From CAZKUR01 sp964556005 (GTDB taxonomy: Bacteria > Bacteroidota > Ignavibacteria > Ignavibacteriales > Ignavibacteriaceae), in NCBI GenBank assembly GCA_964556005.1, contig CAZKUR010000027.1, forward strand, positions 1 through 47,162: a stretch of 47,162 bases of DNA, read 5' to 3'. The notes under the pieces are model-generated. The model made no database searches, was not told the DNA's origin, and was given only the letters and a program-made list of their open reading frames with translations. Shown one piece after another: positions 8,338 to 16,034 of the stretch. A program made the translations under genes and the position numbers. The stretch's first letter is position 1, and each line of letters opens with the position of its first letter.

Positions 8338-8976
8338 ATGGATGTAATTAAAGAACTTTCAAAAAAAGGAGCGGATAAAGAATATATCGCAAAAAAAATT
8401 ATCGGCTTACCGGCGGAAATACCTCGACTGTTTGAAGGATTGAATCATGATAAGGGGAGTATAAAATTTGGCTGTGATAAAATTATTCGGCTAATCAGTG
8501 AACAAAAGCCCAAACTCATATATCCGTATTTCAATGAATTAGCGAAATTACTAGATTCGGAAAATAATATTCTCAAATGGGGTGCAATTATCACTTTATC
8601 AAATCTTGTTAGAGTTGATTCCGAAAATAAGTTCGAAAAGATATTTAAAAAATATTTCTCACTCATAACAGGTAAAGAAATGATACCTGCTGCTAATGTA
8701 ATAGGAAATTCATGGAAAATAATTTCGGCTAAACCGGAATTAACGGGAAAAATAACCAAAGAGATATTAAAATCAGAAAAATCGCATTACAAGAACAAAG
8801 GAAAGTTATCTCCTGAATGTAATAATATTGTATACGGTCATGCGATTAATTCATTCGATAAATTTTTTGATAAAATAAAAAATAAGAAACCGGTTATAGA
8901 TTTTGTTAAAAGACAGGTAAATAATTCCAGGAACGCCACGGCTAAAAAGGCGGATAGATTTTTAAAAAAATATTAG
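8338..8976 (+). CDS. HEAT-repeat-like helical protein
   Basis: 212 aa, all-helical with no signal peptide. Successive amphipathic helix pairs (for example PKLIYPYFNELAKLLDSE, then NILKWGAIITLSNLVRVD) have the spacing and the Asp-Ser/Asn turn of HEAT/Armadillo repeats, about four units. The end is strongly basic (KKADRFLKKY). A GGGG-containing purine stretch lies eight bases before the ATG and supports the start. It stands alone, with about 200 bases before it and 128 after. HEAT-like proteins usually bind proteins or nucleic acids; the partner is unknown. Confidence 0.6.
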   Translation: MDVIKELSKKGADKEYIAKKIIGLPAEIPRLFEGLNHDKGSIKFGCDKIIRLISEQKPKLIYPYFNELAKLLDSENNILKWGAIITLSNLVRVDSENKFEKIFKKYFSLITGKEMIPAANVIGNSWKIISAKPELTGKITKEILKSEKSHYKNKGKLSPECNNIVYGHAINSFDKFFDKIKNKKPVIDFVKRQVNNSRNATAKKADRFLKKY

Positions 8977-9104
8977 ATTAAAAAAAAGAAATGTTAGCTT
9001 GAATTATTTTTTAGGACGATTAATTTTAATTATGCTATTATTTCGGTAAAAGAATATGTAATATATATTTTTCGTAAGTGGAATATTAAAAATAGCTGCT
9101 GAAA

Positions 9105-10472
9105 ATGAAAAATGTCAAAATCATATTATTTTCGGTTATTGTTATATCAGTACTGCTCTGGGTTTTGTATGAGCAGGATAAATCAACGGACCAATATTTA
9201 TACGGTAATTCATACAGGCAGAATAAAATTGTAAATACCATCCGGCTTCATAAGTATGGAATTACCGGGAAGAATATAACCATTGGAATAATTGATGCAG
9301 GCTTCTGCACTATTCACCCTGTATTTGAGGATACCAGGATAATAACACAATTTGATTTTGTTACAAACAAACCGACCACTTTAAACTATAATCACATTAA
9401 AGGAATGGATCACGGTACAAATGTATTTAGTATGGTTGGAGGATATAAAGTTAATGAACTAATTGGAATTGCTTACGGTGCTAATTTCATTTTAGCGAAA
9501 ACCGATATTTCAACCGATAGGATGGCGGAAGAAGAAATCAATGCTGTAAAAGCTTCCCGGTGGATGTTTGAGAACGATGCCAATATTATTACAACTTCGC
9601 TTAGCTTTAATAAATTCGATGATGCCAACTATTATTTTACGGGGCAGATGGACGGGAAAACCGCATTTATTACAAGAACAGCAGACAGCCTCGTAAATAA
9701 GGGTATTTTATTTTTTTGTTCTGCCGGGAATAATTACGATCAAAAGTGGCATATTATCGAACCTCCCGGTGACGGTTTTAAAGTTTTGGCAGTCGGTTCA
9801 ATTGATAAAAATTTAATTCATTCTTTTTTCAGTTCATGCGGACCTACAATTGACGGCAGAATTAAACCTGATTTAGTTGCACCTGGAGAAGGAGTTTGGA
9901 CTGCAAATTATTTACCGAAAATTAAACCGGAATTCAGCTGGAATCATGGGACATCATTAGCTGCACCGATAGCTGCAGGAATTGCCGCGTTAATTTTATC
10001 TGCACATCCTGAGCTTTCCAATGATCAAGTAATTGAAGCAATTAAAAAAACTTCCTCTAAATCGGATCATCCGGATAACTTATACGGATGGGGAATACCG
10101 GATGCGGAAAAAGCAGTTACATTTTTCGGCCCGGCTTTTTCAAATTTACCTGAAATAGTCGATCATGGAAACGAGTTTGAAGTTAATACTTATGTTTTAA
10201 GCAGTTACGGATTGTTTAAGTCGAGTATAGAACTTCATATTGTGAATAATAACAAAGAAGAAGAATCAATTATTAAGATGAATGAAGCCGGTGATAATAA
10301 ATATAAATGTTCAGTCCCTTCGAATTTAAGTGAAGGAAACGTAAGATTTTATTTAAGAGCAAAAGATGAAAGAGGATTTATAACGAAATATCCGTCAGGA
10401 ATTTTAGGTGAATATTTTGTTTGTAAAAGCATAAATGGGGAAATCAAAATTTTAAACTCAAAAGAGAATTAA
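9105..10472 (+). CDS. Subtilisin-like serine protease (S8), exported and N-terminally anchored
   Basis: 455 aa. One N-terminal hydrophobic segment (about 4-22) is a signal or anchor. The S8 catalytic triad is complete: Asp64 (GIIDAGF), His103 (MDHGTNV) and Ser284 (HGTSLAAPIAAG), with the oxyanion Asn209 in SAGNN. The protease core ends near 340, and about 110 beta-rich residues follow, probably a C-terminal binding or sorting domain. There is no long inhibitory prodomain between signal and core (about 25 residues), so activation by propeptide removal is unlikely. It is monocistronic by position: the next gene is 350 bases away. Confidence 0.9.
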   Translation: MKNVKIILFSVIVISVLLWVLYEQDKSTDQYLYGNSYRQNKIVNTIRLHKYGITGKNITIGIIDAGFCTIHPVFEDTRIITQFDFVTNKPTTLNYNHIKGMDHGTNVFSMVGGYKVNELIGIAYGANFILAKTDISTDRMAEEEINAVKASRWMFENDANIITTSLSFNKFDDANYYFTGQMDGKTAFITRTADSLVNKGILFFCSAGNNYDQKWHIIEPPGDGFKVLAVGSIDKNLIHSFFSSCGPTIDGRIKPDLVAPGEGVWTANYLPKIKPEFSWNHGTSLAAPIAAGIAALILSAHPELSNDQVIEAIKKTSSKSDHPDNLYGWGIPDAEKAVTFFGPAFSNLPEIVDHGNEFEVNTYVLSSYGLFKSSIELHIVNNNKEEESIIKMNEAGDNKYKCSVPSNLSEGNVRFYLRAKDERGFITKYPSGILGEYFVCKSINGEIKILNSKEN

Positions 10473-10822
10473 ACGATCTAAAGTCTGATTATAAATTAAA
10501 ATTTTAATTTATCATAGTGGCTCTCATTAATAAGAGCTAATTTTATTTTGGACAGAAGAAGTAATTTTAGTTTACAAATCAGAATAGTTAGTAATTCTTA
10601 TTTACAATTTGCAAATAAAATCGTAATATAACAGCCTATTAATTCAATTCTTCTGCAGCTAAATACTTCTTATATTCAATCGTTATACTCTCGCATAAAA
10701 TACGGCATTTTCATCGATAGGGGATTATAAAAATTTTTCATTCCGGGGGAATTTTCATTGTATGAATAATTGTTGTACTCGTTCAATAAAAATAAAATTA
10801 TTTAAATTCAGAGGAGGACGCT
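10473..10822. other. 350-bp intergenic region
   Basis: AT-rich with no coding frame that I can support. It holds a weak hairpin at 10520-10537 and, at its right end, the AGAGGAGG ribosome site of the S9 peptidase gene. Confidence 0.5.
10520..10550 (+). terminator. Weak Rho-independent terminator after the subtilase gene
   Basis: GCTCT (10520-10524) pairs with AGAGC (10533-10537) across an 8-base loop, followed by TAATTTTATTTT. The stem is short, so termination is plausible but uncertain. Confidence 0.4.
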
Positions 10823-12898
10823 ATGAAATCCGCATTTCTTAAGTTCATTTCATTTACTCTGCTGTTTGCTTCTGTTTTTGTTTTCACCAATTGTTCAACT
10901 GAGGAAAAATTAATACCGAGACAGGTGATATTCGGTAATCCAGACAAGGCCGGCCTGAATATTAGTCCTAACCACGAAATGATAAGTTTCTTAGCCCCGG
11001 TGAATAATGTGCTTAATGTTTGGGTAGCACCGGCAGACAAACCTGAGGATGCCGTTGCGATAACAAAAGACACACTCCGTGGTGTACGCATTTACTTCTG
11101 GGCTTACAATAACGAACAGGTAATCTATCTCCAGGATTTAGGCGGAGATGAAAACTGGCAGGTGCATGCTGTTAATGTAAAAACTAAGGAAGATAAAATC
11201 CTTACACCTTTTGAAGAAATAATAGGGCCGGATGGGAAACCTGTTACATTGCCTAACGGTAAAAAGCTAAGGCCGAGAGCGCAAATTCAGGATGTAAGTT
11301 ATAAATATCCTAATGAAATACTTATCGGATTAAATACCCGTGATCCGAAATATTTTGATGTTTACTCGCTTAATATTATTACCGGCGATATGAAAATGAT
11401 TCAGCAAAATGACAGATTCTTAGGTTTTCAAACCGATGATGATTTTAATATAAGATATGCAATAGAAAATACTCCCGATGGCGGTGCTGAAATCTTCATA
11501 CCTGATGGTAAAGGCGGCTGGAAATCATTCGATAAAATTCCCATGGAAGATATGCTTACTACCTGGCCGATTACTTTCGACAAAACCGGAAAGATTCTAT
11601 ATATGATCGACAGCAGGGGAAGAAATACCGCTGCTTTGGTTTCGGTCGATCTCAAAACCGGGAATAAAAATATAATATTTGAAGATCCGCGTGCCGATCT
11701 CAGTAATGTAATGATTCATCCCACTGAAAAAACAATTGAAGCAGCCGCATCGGAGTATCTCCGTACCGAATGGAAGGTGTTGGATAATTCGGTTAAAGCA
11801 GACCTTGATTATCTAAATACTGTTGCCGGAGGCGATTTGAATGTAACAAGCCGTTCGCTTGATGATAACGTGTGGACTGTGGCATATGTAAAGGATGACG
11901 GACCTGTTAATTATTACATTTATGATAGACCGAATAAAAAAGCCAAGTTTCTTTTTACAAACAGAAAAGAACTTGAGGATGTACATCTTTCAAAAATGTT
12001 CCCGGTTGAAATTAAATCCCGTGACGGATTTACACTTGTAAGCTATCTTAGTTTGCCATACGGCAGCGATTCAAATTTAGACGGGCGTCCCGACAATCCA
12101 ATGCCGATGATACTTTTTGTACACGGCGGACCCTGGGCACGAGATTCATGGGGATATGATTCTTATCATCAATGGCTTGCTAATCGCGGCTATGCAGTGC
12201 TCAGTGTTAATTTCCGGGGTTCTACGGGATTCGGGAAAAATTTTATAAATGCGGGCAACAAGGAATGGGCGGGCAAAATGCATAATGATCTTATAGATGC
12301 AGTTAACTGGGCAATAAATGAAAAAATTGCAGATAAAGAAAAGATTGCTATCATGGGAGGCAGCTACGGAGGTTATGCAACTTTGGTCGGCTTAACTTTT
12401 ACTCCCGATGTATTTGCCTGCGGTGTCGATATTGTCGGACCATCGAATCTCCAAACATTACTTGAGACTATTCCTCCTTATTGGGCCCCGATGCTAAATA
12501 TGTTTACCTCACGTGTGGGAGATCATCGTACTGTTGAAGGGAGAAAACTGCTTAATGAACGTTCGCCTCTTAACTATACCGATAAAATAATGAGACCATT
12601 GCTTATCGGGCAGGGAGCTAATGATCCGCGTGTAAAGCAGGCAGAATCCGATAGAATTGTAAAAGCATTACAGGGAAAGAACATTCCTGTTACATATGTA
12701 CTTTATACAGACGAAGGCCATGGCTTTGCGAGACCCGAAAACCGTTTGTCTTTTAATGCTGTTGCAGAAATTTTCATTTCACAATTCTTAGGCGGAAGAT
12801 CCGAAGCAATTGGTGATGATTTTAAAAACTCAAGCATAACTGTGCCTAACGGCTCCGAATATATACCGACTTTAGCCGATAAACTTGTAAAAGATTAG
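10823..12898 (+). CDS. S9 family (prolyl oligopeptidase-type) peptidase, lipoprotein
   Basis: 691 aa. The N-terminus is a lipoprotein signal (hydrophobic 8-20, then FTNC with the acylated Cys24), so it is probably tethered to a membrane facing the periplasm. Residues about 35-370 are the beta-propeller of the dipeptidyl/acylaminoacyl peptidase type. Residues about 390-665 are the alpha/beta-hydrolase, with Ser514 in GGSYGG, Asp601 in ANDPRV and His633 in EGHGF. All catalytic residues are present and the length is normal for the family. AGAGGAGG before the ATG gives a strong ribosome site. It probably degrades imported or periplasmic peptides. A terminator follows at once. Confidence 0.93.
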   Translation: MKSAFLKFISFTLLFASVFVFTNCSTEEKLIPRQVIFGNPDKAGLNISPNHEMISFLAPVNNVLNVWVAPADKPEDAVAITKDTLRGVRIYFWAYNNEQVIYLQDLGGDENWQVHAVNVKTKEDKILTPFEEIIGPDGKPVTLPNGKKLRPRAQIQDVSYKYPNEILIGLNTRDPKYFDVYSLNIITGDMKMIQQNDRFLGFQTDDDFNIRYAIENTPDGGAEIFIPDGKGGWKSFDKIPMEDMLTTWPITFDKTGKILYMIDSRGRNTAALVSVDLKTGNKNIIFEDPRADLSNVMIHPTEKTIEAAASEYLRTEWKVLDNSVKADLDYLNTVAGGDLNVTSRSLDDNVWTVAYVKDDGPVNYYIYDRPNKKAKFLFTNRKELEDVHLSKMFPVEIKSRDGFTLVSYLSLPYGSDSNLDGRPDNPMPMILFVHGGPWARDSWGYDSYHQWLANRGYAVLSVNFRGSTGFGKNFINAGNKEWAGKMHNDLIDAVNWAINEKIADKEKIAIMGGSYGGYATLVGLTFTPDVFACGVDIVGPSNLQTLLETIPPYWAPMLNMFTSRVGDHRTVEGRKLLNERSPLNYTDKIMRPLLIGQGANDPRVKQAESDRIVKALQGKNIPVTYVLYTDEGHGFARPENRLSFNAVAEIFISQFLGGRSEAIGDDFKNSSITVPNGSEYIPTLADKLVKD

Positions 12899-12911
12899 AG
12901 CTAAAAAATTA

Positions 12912-12968
12912 AGCTTCGCTGTATGAATTGGAAATTGAATATTCAGGCGGCGAAGCTCTTTATTTTTG
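12912..12968 (+). terminator. Rho-independent terminator after the S9 peptidase gene
   Basis: AGCTTCGC (12912-12919) pairs with GCGAAGCT (12950-12957) in an 8-bp stem across a 30-base loop, followed by CTTTATTTTTG. It begins 14 bases after the stop codon. Confidence 0.7.
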
Positions 12969-13122
12969 TAAAACAGTCGTATAAAAGTGATTATTTACAC
13001 GTTTTTTATAAATCTATTAATATTTTGTTGTAACGTGGAGAGTACCTTATTATATTCACCCGTCTAATAAATTATTCCTCTTTTTCCCAACATTTCATCA
13101 CCCTTAATATTTAGGAGGTCTT

Positions 13123-13707
13123 ATGAGAATATTTTCTCAAATTTTTTTATTTCTACTGTTTTGCAGCCTTGTAACTGTAAAAGTATCAGCACAAGGAATG
13201 ACAGAAAAGATGGGTAGTAATAAGCCGTCTCTTCTTGCTAAATTAGTTGCGGACGATCTAATGGGAACAGCTAAAAAAATAATATCCCTGGCGGAGGCAA
13301 TGCCTGAGTCAGATTATAAATGGCGGCCGGAAAAGGGAGTAAGATCCGTCAGTGAAGTTTATGTGCATGTTGCAGCAAGCAATTATTTTATCCTTTCTTA
13401 CATCGGTGAACCAATGCCTGAAGAACTTAAAAAAGGATCTGAAAATGAAAATCTTGAAAAAACAATGACTGATAAAAAGAAAATCATAAGCTTTTTGAAA
13501 CAGTCGTTTGACGATGCACAAAAGTTTCTGGCAAGTTATACCGATACCGATTATGATACTGAAGTCCAATTACCTTTTGGAAAATTTACAAAAGGTGAAG
13601 TATTAATGCTTGCAGCTTCACATCCCCACGAGCACTTAGGACAATCAATAGCGTATGCAAGAACAAACCATATAACTCCGCCCTGGTCTATGCCGAAGAA
13701 AAAATAA
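13123..13707 (+). CDS. Exported DinB-like four-helix protein
   Basis: 194 aa with a cleavable signal peptide (about 1-23, ending VSAQG). The rest follows the DinB/YfiT-like four-helix pattern: a first helix in which residues are removed by pairs (LVADDLMGTAKKIISLAEAM), then YKWRPEKGVRSVSEVYVHVA with a metal-ligand-like His, and finally HPHEHLGQSIAYAR with the His pair of the last helix. DinB proteins bind a divalent metal and some are thiol transferases; this group of exported members is uncharacterised. AGGAGG lies six bases before the ATG. It is monocistronic, with a decayed region behind it. Confidence 0.85.
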   Translation: MRIFSQIFLFLLFCSLVTVKVSAQGMTEKMGSNKPSLLAKLVADDLMGTAKKIISLAEAMPESDYKWRPEKGVRSVSEVYVHVAASNYFILSYIGEPMPEELKKGSENENLEKTMTDKKKIISFLKQSFDDAQKFLASYTDTDYDTEVQLPFGKFTKGEVLMLAASHPHEHLGQSIAYARTNHITPPWSMPKKK

Positions 13708-13742
13708 TTTTTGCAAGGGCTGATCAAAAAAAGAGAAATTAT

Positions 13743-14043
13743 CATTGCGAGTTATCGAAAAAGGCCTTGCCTTTATTTATCAGAAGAATGACAATTATCT
13801 ATGCCTTGCGGTTGGATATAATTTAAAATAGAAAAAATCATATAAATCGATATTGCGAACCGCGTAGCGCCTGTCTTCAAATTGCCGGGGTGAAAACCGC
13901 TTTGCCTGTCAAAGACGAGGTCTCACCTTTGGTTTACCAACCCTTAGGTTGGCGGACAATCTCAAAGAAGTTGAACAATAATTATTATAGATTGTTTCGT
14001 CATACTTACAACGTGAAAACGAATGAAAGTATGACTCGCAATG
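13743..14043. repeat. Degenerate MITE/REP-like palindromic element
   Basis: The outer ends CATTGCGAGT (13743-13752) and ACTCGCAATG (14034-14043) are a perfect 10-bp inverted repeat about 280 bases apart. Such ends are typical of short palindromic repeats scattered in many bacterial genomes. Inside lie a perfect CCAACC/GGTTGG hairpin (13937-13952) and a 9-bp inverted repeat (13999-14007 with 14027-14035). Further 'GACGAGG' and 'GACGAA' fragments continue to about 14150. There is no transposase. I infer a non-autonomous repeat, partly decayed. Confidence 0.55.
13999..14035. repeat. 9-bp inverted repeat hairpin
   Basis: GTCATACTT (13999-14007) is perfectly complementary to AAGTATGAC (14027-14035), with a 19-base loop. 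It is nested at the right end of the larger palindromic element. Confidence 0.6.
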
Positions 14044-14407
14044 ACAGTATGAAGGCATTCGTCATTAGTTGGAGTGAAAGACGAGGCAATATTTTTAATT
14101 TAATACGAAAGTTGTATTGCTTCATCGTTTTGGGGGATGGTGATGACGAAATTCCATTGTGATCAGCCGCTTTCTTTTTTAAAGAAACTAAAAGAATTTT
14201 CAAGCAGAAAACTGTAAGTCTGAAACAATCAATTTGTTCAAGATTTTAGTAACTATTTGAAGAATTTTCTTGTTCATTAAAAAATAATATTTTAAGTTAT
14301 TACTCGATCAAATTATAACCCTTGTAAACATTTTTTTGTTTTATATATTTTGGGAGAGTTTAAATTAAATTTAACTTACACTTATATGGATATTATTGAA
14401 GTCTTTC

Positions 14408-14845
14408 ATGAATTTAAAAAGATTATCAAGCCTAGGATATGTTGTTGCAGCTTTAATGCTTCTAATTCTCTTTTACAGGCAATCTTTGTTTGCGAAAGGA
14501 ATTACTTTTATTATAATACAAATTTTAGCAGCATTACTTATGGTTTGGGCACGAATAACTTTTGGCCGCCGAAGTTTTAATGTAACAGCGGAACCCACAG
14601 AAGGCGGTTTAGTTACTTCAGGTCCGTATCGATATTTCCGGCATCCAATCTATGCCTCAATAATCTATTTTACATGGGCCGGCATACTAACTCATGTTTC
14701 ATTATTGAATGTATTTATTGGCCTTGCTGCAACAGGGGGATTAGCTGTACGAATTTACGCAGAAGAGAGACTTTTGGGGGAAAAATATCCTGAATATAAA
14801 GAGTATACTTCACGAACCAAACGGATTATTCCATTCATTTTTTGA
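14408..14845 (+). CDS. Isoprenylcysteine carboxyl methyltransferase-like (ICMT/PEMT-type) membrane protein
   Basis: 145 aa from the ATG at 14408; a TTG at 14396 would add four residues, and neither has a good ribosome site. Three to four TM helices precede the signature GPYRYFRHPIYAS (about 73-85) and the closing RIYAEERLLGEKYPEYKEY (about 116-134). Together these mark the ICMT/phospholipid methyltransferase fold that binds S-adenosylmethionine at the membrane. In bacteria these proteins usually methylate unknown lipids or isoprenoid-like substrates. The C-terminal His/Arg/Glu residues are all retained. Lone gene between repeats and a broken barrel gene. Confidence 0.8.
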   Translation: MNLKRLSSLGYVVAALMLLILFYRQSLFAKGITFIIIQILAALLMVWARITFGRRSFNVTAEPTEGGLVTSGPYRYFRHPIYASIIYFTWAGILTHVSLLNVFIGLAATGGLAVRIYAEERLLGEKYPEYKEYTSRTKRIIPFIF

Positions 14846-15002
14846 TTAGAGAATATACCTTCTATATACTACACTATTTAAAATAAGCCTCATTCGCATA
14901 AAATAATTTTTTTATAAAATAAAAGATTCAACAACTTCTTATTGGAATAGAGAGATTCCGGTAAAGATGCATAGCTAATTTTTATTAAAAGGAATTATAA
15001 CA

Positions 15003-15423
15003 GTGATAATTCACACTTTAAAAAAATCTATCGTTATTTTGTTTCAACATGCAAAATGCTTTAATCAATTACAAGAATTTTTCATTAATATTAGGCGGCG
15101 AACCTTTTATTTCTTATAGTAAAGGTGAAAGTAAATATTATTATCTCTACTCATCCTACACAACGAATTATTTCTCTAAAGATGTAACATTTGAGTTTGG
15201 AGTTGATTTGATCGCAGGGGTTGAGTACAAACTAATTGAAAATATTATACTTTCCGGTGAATATGGTTTAACATTATCAAAAGAGAACTCAGACGTTGAA
15301 GATACCCTCACCAAAGTTTATTTTAATTTGGCTCCGGCTAATATTTATAAAGCGAACGGGAAATCACATTCACTTACTCTTAATAGATCGGGAGTAAATC
15401 TGGGAATTGCTGTTTTCTTTTAA
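15003..15423 (+). pseudogene. Outer-membrane beta-barrel protein remnant (start and C-terminus in different frames)
   Basis: The C-terminal 124 codons (ATG 15049 to stop 15423) alternate aromatic and polar residues in barrel fashion (VTFEFGVDLIAGVEYKLIEN, IILSGEYGLTLS) and end in GVNLGIAVFF. The terminal Phe is the mark of outer-membrane barrels. This piece has no signal peptide. Just upstream, AAAAGGA (14987-14993) and a GTG at 15003 open the beginning of a signal-like peptide (MIIHTLKKSIVILF) in another frame. The simplest reading is a gene that lost its middle and its frame. It could also be a gene truncated only at the front. Confidence 0.55.
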
Positions 15424-15673
15424 TAAAAAAATTTTGGAGATAGAAATCTTTAGGCACGACAGGAATCCTATTATAGAGCCAATTTAAATTAGCAATTCAT
15501 AATATTCTGCCCGCCAATCAATTTTAATTACTGCAACCAAAATGATTCAATAAATTAAAACACTGGCAATAATTATTGATTGATTTCAAGAATAAGAATT
15601 GAATAATTAATTGAACTTTAATTTTTTTTATAGTTATTCATTAAATTGTAAGTCATTAAAATTTAGGTAAATT

Positions 15674-15868
15674 TTGAGCAGAGAAATTAATTTTAGAAAA
15701 CTAACAGACAGCGATAAAATTTGGACAGAAGATTGCATCCAATAGCATTGGGGTTTAGAAAAAGTAGTTGTACATCGTACAATTTACCATCCTGCAGCTT
15801 TAGATGAGCTGGAATTTGTTATCAAACTTTTTGCAAATAAAAAGATAACATCTTTCTACATGATCTAA
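15674..15868 (+). pseudogene. GNAT acetyltransferase N-terminal remnant with in-frame TAG
   Basis: Read from TTG 15674, the frame gives SREINFRKLTDSDKIWTEDC, then IQ, a TAG (15743-15745), then HWGLEKVVVHRTIYHPAALDELEF and a stop at 15866-15868. It follows the opening of the GNAT family closely ('R.L...D..W......WG...VV..G..H....L'). The acetyl-CoA-binding half is missing. The internal stop plus the missing C-terminus make it a pseudogene. Confidence 0.65.
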
Positions 15869-16034
15869 AAATTTCTGCTTTTTATTTTCAAATTTAAATT
15901 AAATGACACCGAAATTTACTTTTATATAAAAATGCCCGTTAAAATAAAGAAATTTCCCGAATCTTCGATAATTTATATATAGATGGCAAGTAAATAATCA
16001 TTTAATTTAAATTATTGATTGGAAAATAGTTTCC

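Larger units (their letters stand above)
13708..14407. other. 700-bp gene-free region with degenerate palindromic repeats
   Basis: No reliable gene is present. Short frames here (such as 13890-14162) show no domain pattern and are built from repeat sequence. The region contains pieces of the common bacterial palindromic motif 'ATTGCGAG ... CTCGCAAT', several hairpins and base composition less AT-rich than the flanks. Separate entries give the repeats. Confidence 0.6.

Noticed and set aside
13890..14162. 90-codon plus-strand frame in the palindromic region
   Set aside because: It is made of repeat sequence, has no domain pattern and no ribosome site, and overlaps several inverted repeats.
15743..15745. 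TAG in the GNAT remnant as a recoded codon (readthrough or pyrrolysine)
   Set aside because: The domain is also truncated soon afterwards and no recoding element is visible, so simple decay is the better reading.
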